From positions 620,001 through 684,000 of the forward strand of contig CAWASG010000001.1 of assembly GCA_963784615.1 (NCBI GenBank): a stretch of DNA of 64,000 nucleotides. The letters run 5' to 3'. A program made the position numbers and the translations under genes. The notes below the pieces were generated by a model that saw nothing but the letters and a program-made list of their open reading frames with translations, was not told the origin of the DNA and searched no databases. Within the stretch, counting starts at the first letter, position 1. Each line of letters opens with the position of its first letter. This document shows positions 59,950 to 64,000 of this stretch, piece by piece. The stretch is from UBA11403 sp963784615 (GTDB lineage Bacteria > Pseudomonadota > Gammaproteobacteria > Legionellales > Legionellaceae).

Positions 59950-61164
59950 TTAAATTCTCATCACCAAAAGAACATATATAAACCCAACTGCTAAACAGTA
60001 CGAGGATAAAGCAAGGTGGCTATGGGTCCAGTACAACATATTGATCAACTCCAAGCCAAGCGCCTGTATAATCATTCCCAACATACTCATCAATGCAGAT
60101 GCCGTTCCCTTCATCACGGATGTTGAAAATAAAATCCATCGATACATGGGTGAGCCGGCCAGTCCTATACCGAAAAAATAAATCATTATTCCTGGCATCA
60201 ACCAAAGATAGTGATTACCTAAGAAGAGGGTCATCACAAACATCGTCACAAGACCAACAGCCATGATCCCTGAGCCCTTCATGACCAGCTGCTTCAGTGT
60301 TCTGCTATGCGTCATATGATGTAGATAAATATTACCCAAAATACAAGCACCAAATATCGGTACTTGCCACAATCCATATTCGATAAACGATAGTTCAGCT
60401 TCTTTGATTAAAATAATGGGTGACAACGCAATCCAGACGATACACGGCAAAAGTTGCAGACCTAATGCAATCGAGCCTTTCATGAAGACGGAATCAAAGA
60501 GTAACGCTTTGTAATTTGACATGATAACTTTCGGCAACAATGGCGTGCGAGGGATGATGTCTCCATTGCGTTTGACTTGACCTACCGTTTCCGGCATAAA
60601 CCGATACAACCCCCATAAAGCAACGAGAGCCAACACACCAACAACCACAAAAATCCAGCGCCAGGTCACATAGTGAATGCAAATCGCCCCTAACAGTGGC
60701 CCGACCAATGGCGCTATCAACGCAACACTGGCCATAATTGAAATTAACCGAATCGCATCCATTTCAGCAAAAATTTCTTGCAAGGTTGCATATCCCACGA
60801 CGCCGATAAAACACAAACCCATGCCTTGAAAAAAACGACCAGCCATAAATTGCCCCATTGACTGCGAGCAAGCAATAGCAACCGTGCATAAAAAAAACAA
60901 AACAGCACCATAGAGCATGACAGGTCGACGTCCATAACGGTCAGACAATGGTCCAAGTATCAACTGTAAACTTGCCCCGCCAAGTAAATAGGCCATCAGT
61001 GAATTGGCAATGTCGGATTCAGATCCGTTGAACGACTCAATCACTTTAATCATGCCAGGCATAATCATGTCGTTCGCGATATAGGTCAAAAACTCATACA
61101 GCACGAGAAATAGAGCAAACAACATGGCCTGTTTGCGTGTGATATGAATTAAAGGTTGCGGCAT
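59950..61164 (-). CDS. mdfA: MdfA-type multidrug/H+ antiporter
   Basis: 404 aa from ATG 61164 (GAGAG upstream); the frame continuing to 61230 is translated repeat. Follows MdfA closely: LVLYEFLTYIANDMIMPGM has the helix-1 Glu and Asp needed for transport, GPLSDRYGRRPVMLYG is motif A, LCFIGVVGYATLQE and LIAPLVGPLLGA follow. Twelve helices. Exports drugs and may exchange cations. Confidence 0.9.
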   Translation of the reverse strand: MPQPLIHITRKQAMLFALFLVLYEFLTYIANDMIMPGMIKVIESFNGSESDIANSLMAYLLGGASLQLILGPLSDRYGRRPVMLYGAVLFFLCTVAIACSQSMGQFMAGRFFQGMGLCFIGVVGYATLQEIFAEMDAIRLISIMASVALIAPLVGPLLGAICIHYVTWRWIFVVVGVLALVALWGLYRFMPETVGQVKRNGDIIPRTPLLPKVIMSNYKALLFDSVFMKGSIALGLQLLPCIVWIALSPIILIKEAELSFIEYGLWQVPIFGACILGNIYLHHMTHSRTLKQLVMKGSGIMAVGLVTMFVMTLFLGNHYLWLMPGIMIYFFGIGLAGSPMYRWILFSTSVMKGTASALMSMLGMIIQALGLELINMLYWTHSHLALSSYCLAVGFIYVLLVMRI

Positions 61165-61195
61165 GGTTCTCTCTGGTTGTATGTGTAGGTTTGGA

Positions 61196-61235
61196 GTAGG
61201 TTGGGTTGAGGCGGGTCTGCCGAAGCCCAACCTAC
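61196..61235. repeat. Shortened GTAGGTTGGG palindrome upstream of mdfA
   Basis: GTAGGTTGGGTTGAGGCGGG ... GAAGCCCAACCTAC, followed by GTCCGATTAATTCC as at 53487-53500. That following segment supplies the stop codon of tilS (61242). Confidence 0.78.
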
Positions 61236-61241
61236 GTCCGA

Positions 61242-62585
61242 TTAATTCCGGCAGATCCCCTGTAACCGTATGGTCAATGCCTTTTGCATGGCATAAAAAT
61301 CATCACTAACCGCATAGCCTACAATAACTGCAAGTGTTTCATCCACATAAATTAACGGGAGTCTGTCTCTCTCCCAGGGAGGGACGTGCCACTGCTGTAA
61401 AAGTTTTTTCAGTGATTTTGTTTGGCCATGCCATCGAAAAGATTCGCCGCCCGTTCTAAATCGAACGTCAATTCGACTTGTGGCAGGCACACAAAGACCT
61501 TGGGTCGATTGCTCAGTATAAAGCGTTCCAATCTGCGATCCAAGATCCAAAGGGTTTGGAAAATTGGACCAAGTGAGTGTTTTAATTTGGGGAACGGTTT
61601 GGCCGTGTTGAGAATGGGTCCCGGAATGCCGCGGTAAGTCGGTATTCACATGAAAAGGCAAACAATACAAATCATCTTGATATCGGCGGATAACCGCCTC
61701 ACCAAAAGACACCATGGGTTCTGAATCCTGGCGCGCTACAATCAGTTCATCGATCAGCCGATGAAGGTTTTTTTCTGATGGTCGTTGATAACCGTTATAT
61801 TGAATCCATGTACGTAATACATTCAGCAAACGTTCCCGCGGCAAATGTTTAATCGCAGAAATGGCCAATTGATTCGTACGTGTGACACCGTCAATCTCGG
61901 CAAGTGCCTCAAGATTCTTTTTCGCTTGCTGACAGTGCGCCGCGCCGCGCGCGATACTTTTCGCAGCCGCAGGCCATTGTTCATTCAACAACGGCATGAT
62001 CCGATGGCGAATATAATTTCTGGAAAAATGCTCTTGTTGATTACTTTCATCCTCCACCCAACTTAAACCATGCACTCGCGCATACGCCTCAATCTGGGCG
62101 CGTGAAGTCGTCAGCAGCGGGCGAATTAAATCACCTTGCGTCATTGGCTGAGCAGGCAACATGGCGGCCATACCATCAATACCCGCGCCGCGCATTAAAT
62201 TCAATAAGAGCGTTTCTGCTTGATCATCTTGATGATGGGCTAACAACAACGCATCTGCTGGCTTAATCAATGAATGAAAAACACTGTATCGAGCAATTCG
62301 GGCAGATTCTTCAAGATTGCTTGTCGATGAGAGTTCAATACGGTGAGCACTGAAAGTTACGCCTAAATCATGACAAACCTGCGCGCCGTGAAGCTCCCAT
62401 TCCAGCGCGTAAGGACTTAAACCATGATTGATATGAACGGCATGAATCAATTGACGCAGTAGTGGTTGAGAGGCTAACGCATGCAGCAACACCGTCGAGT
62501 CAAGGCCACCGCTAAAGCCAACATAGAGCGTTGAATAAAGCGCGAGCCGTTCACCCCATGCGGAAGTCAATAACGAATCAGTCAC
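61242..62585 (-). CDS. tilS: tRNA(Ile)-lysidine synthase
   Basis: 447 aa, GTG start overlapping accA by eight bases. PP-loop VGFSGGLDSTVLLHA (SGGLDS 25-30), LAHHQDDQAETLLLNLMRGA, GIDGMAAM, RNYIRHRIMPLL. Full N-terminal catalytic and C-terminal domains. Converts C34 of tRNA-Ile2 to lysidine; essential. The last codon and stop fall in the adjacent repeat. Confidence 0.96.
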   Translation of the reverse strand: MTDSLLTSAWGERLALYSTLYVGFSGGLDSTVLLHALASQPLLRQLIHAVHINHGLSPYALEWELHGAQVCHDLGVTFSAHRIELSSTSNLEESARIARYSVFHSLIKPADALLLAHHQDDQAETLLLNLMRGAGIDGMAAMLPAQPMTQGDLIRPLLTTSRAQIEAYARVHGLSWVEDESNQQEHFSRNYIRHRIMPLLNEQWPAAAKSIARGAAHCQQAKKNLEALAEIDGVTRTNQLAISAIKHLPRERLLNVLRTWIQYNGYQRPSEKNLHRLIDELIVARQDSEPMVSFGEAVIRRYQDDLYCLPFHVNTDLPRHSGTHSQHGQTVPQIKTLTWSNFPNPLDLGSQIGTLYTEQSTQGLCVPATSRIDVRFRTGGESFRWHGQTKSLKKLLQQWHVPPWERDRLPLIYVDETLAVIVGYAVSDDFYAMQKALTIRLQGICRN

Positions 62586-63531
62586 AAGCCCCCATCGCCA
62601 TTAATTTGCTGTAACGTAACTTCAATAATTCATCCATTGACAAACGTTTAAGTGCTTTGAGTTCACTGGTCAACACTTTTTTAAGCGATGCGGCCATCTC
62701 TCCTACATTTCGATGAGCGCCGCCTAGTGGTTCTGGAATCACTAAATCGACTAATTTATTGTCCAAAATGTTACTCGCCGTAATACCCATAGCTTGCGCT
62801 GCTTCACTGGCTTTCGCAGGATCTTTCCACAAAATAGATGCACAACCTTCAGGTGAAATGACCGAATAAATAGAATACTGCAACATGATGACGCGATCGC
62901 CAACACCGATGGCCAACGCCCCGCCGGAACCTGCCTCACCCGTTACAACACAAATAATTGGCGTTTTGAGCGTTGACATGTCCATTAAATTTCGAGCTAT
63001 TGCTTCAGACTGATTTCGCTCTTCCGCACCGATTCCTGGATAGGCGCCGGCTGTATCGATAAAGGTCATCACGGGCAGTTTGAATTTTTCAGCCATTTTC
63101 ATCAATCGCAATGCCTTGCGATATTCCTCCGGGCGTGCCATACCAAAATTTCGATAAACTTTCTCTGGTGTGCGCCGGCCTTTCTGATGCCCCATAACCA
63201 TGACGGGTTCACCATTAAATCGCGCCAGCCCGCAAATAATAGCTGGCGCTGCGGAATAATGTCGGTCGCCGTGCAGCTCTTGGAAATCTGTGAATAAATG
63301 CTCAATATAATCCATCGTTTGCGGTCGAAGTGGATGCCGAGCCATTTGTGCGACCTGCCAAGCGTCCAGGTTAGAGTAAACATGCTTCATGAGTTCAGCG
63401 CATTTGACTTCAAGTCGCGCAATTTCATCGGTAATATTCACTTCATTATCCGCGCCAACCATACGCAGAGCCTGAATCTTTTGATTCAACTCTTCAATCG
63501 GTTGCTCAAACTCTAAAAATTGTCGACTCAT
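62578..63531 (-). CDS. accA: Acetyl-CoA carboxylase carboxyltransferase subunit alpha
   Basis: 317 aa, family length. FLEFEQPIEELNQKIQALR start, then GDRHYSAAPAIICGLARFNG, GHQKGRRTPEKVYRNFGMA, FIDTAGAYPGIGAEERNQSE, GEAGSGGALAIGVGDRV, ISPEGCASILWKD. Partner of AccD in the first step of fatty-acid synthesis. Forms an operon with tilS. Confidence 0.98.
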   Translation of the reverse strand: MSRQFLEFEQPIEELNQKIQALRMVGADNEVNITDEIARLEVKCAELMKHVYSNLDAWQVAQMARHPLRPQTMDYIEHLFTDFQELHGDRHYSAAPAIICGLARFNGEPVMVMGHQKGRRTPEKVYRNFGMARPEEYRKALRLMKMAEKFKLPVMTFIDTAGAYPGIGAEERNQSEAIARNLMDMSTLKTPIICVVTGEAGSGGALAIGVGDRVIMLQYSIYSVISPEGCASILWKDPAKASEAAQAMGITASNILDNKLVDLVIPEPLGGAHRNVGEMAASLKKVLTSELKALKRLSMDELLKLRYSKLMAMGACD

Positions 63532-63551
63532 CTTTTATCCAATGGTTGTTT

Positions 63552-63591
63552 GCACAGAACAGCATGAAAAAAGACTCTTGCTGTTCTGTGC
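63552..63591. promoter_or_regulatory. 13-bp inverted repeat in the accA / PPTase divergent region
   Basis: GCACAGAACAGCA (63552-63564) and its perfect inverse (63579-63591), separated by 14 bases, 20 bp upstream of accA. A T/A-rich promoter-like stretch follows (TATATTTATATATAATAC). Could be an operator or leader hairpin for accA. Confidence 0.5.
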
Positions 63592-63734
63592 AGTGTGTAT
63601 TGTAGAGCATATATTTATATATAATACATTGTTTTGCTGTCTTTGCGAATGATGTATCATGCCAGGGCAACAGGACAAAGCCGCATGCGTCTTTTTGCAC
63701 CTAGCTTTGTCCAAACTCCAACAGAGAACAACTT

Positions 63735-64000
63735 ATGCATAATATGCAGCCCTTATTACTGGACGACTGTGTTTTAAAATCAGACCGGATTGACATCTGG
63801 CGCTATCCATTACACGAGGACAATCCAGAAGCGAAATTGCAATTAAGCCCTGACGAGCAGCATCGTGCAGCACGATTTCATTTTCCACGCCATCAACGAC
63901 GCTTCACCAATGCGCATCGTATGTTACGCCTGATTTTGGCACGGTATCTTAATGAACATCCTCTGAACCTTAACTTTTCTACTGGCCAATATGGCAAACC
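63735..64000 (+). CDS. 4'-phosphopantetheinyl transferase (Sfp/AcpT type), 3'-truncated by window edge
   Basis: Open from ATG 63735 (or ATG 63744) to the window end, 88 codons. The N-terminal pattern of Sfp-type enzymes: IDIWRYPL, LQLSPDEQHRAARFHFPRHQ, RRFTNAHRMLRLILARYL, FSTGQYGKP. Transfers the phosphopantetheine arm to carrier proteins. Divergent from accA. Confidence 0.85.
   Translation, partial: MHNMQPLLLDDCVLKSDRIDIWRYPLHEDNPEAKLQLSPDEQHRAARFHFPRHQRRFTNAHRMLRLILARYLNEHPLNLNFSTGQYGK

Noticed and set aside
61165..61230. N-terminal extension of mdfA
   Set aside because: It covers the palindromic repeat; ATG 61164 aligns with the normal MdfA start.
1..64000. CRISPR array
   Set aside because: No series of direct repeats with regular unique spacers was seen; all repeats found are palindromic, terminal or simple tandem.

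Overview
The window reads as chromosome of a gammaproteobacterium, most likely from the order Legionellales (Legionella/Coxiella/Aquicella-like). This rests on the core gene set and on several small secreted or TIG/beta-barrel proteins of a kind I associate with that order; it is inference, because no rRNA or other phylogenetic marker is present. Housekeeping blocks are well preserved: yggX, dapA, nagZ, hemL with a pteridine reductase, rsfS-rlmH-mrdA-mrdB, rnhB, mdfA, tilS, accA and the start of a phosphopantetheinyl transferase gene. Between them lies an unusually dense load of mobile DNA, toxin-antitoxin modules and palindromic repeats.

Layout. 1-7.2 kb: a two-component system (the regulator is cut by the window edge), a TIG-domain surface protein with a beta-barrel protein, a chagasin-type protease inhibitor, a polysaccharide deacetylase and yggX. 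7.25-17.5 kb: a 10.2-kb genomic island in tRNA-Phe, bounded by a perfect 50-bp direct repeat. It carries a Doc-type toxin module, an Xre regulator, three small exported proteins, phage/satellite-type genes, an AlpA-like regulator and a tyrosine integrase, and is itself interrupted by copy 1 of a 3,395-bp four-gene transposon. 17.5-25 kb: a phosphotransferase, an IS21-family element with four genes, a broken LuxR duplicate beside the intact gene, a toxin-antitoxin pair and a decapitated LysR gene. 25-40 kb: core genes and transporters, an MCE lipid-transport operon without an ATPase gene, and hicAB. 40-51 kb: an accessory zone with a recombinase fragment, DUF4160/DUF2442, an IS66 fragment, copy 2 of the transposon in inverted orientation, a membrane protein with effector-like features, a frameshifted toxin gene, a resolvase and a 186-bp MITE. 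51-64 kb: ugpB/ugpQ, the cell-elongation cluster and essential genes.

Main observations. (1) The 3,395-bp transposon and the IS21 element have the same four-part layout: Cys-rich zinc-binding ORF, DDE transposase, AAA+ ATPase, then a 62-66 aa protein. The two small proteins look homologous (DEAA near the start, QI at the same spacing, both ending PPF). (2) A palindromic element, present at 2005-2106, 4499-4588 and 52401-52557, has 8-bp target duplications. One copy sits inside the ugpB signal-peptide region and adds exactly 55 in-frame codons without a stop. (3) The two identical transposon copies are inverted around 29.8 kb and could flip it, which would separate the island integrase from attL. 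(4) Several other palindromic repeat families fill intergenic gaps; some supply stop codons to neighbouring genes.
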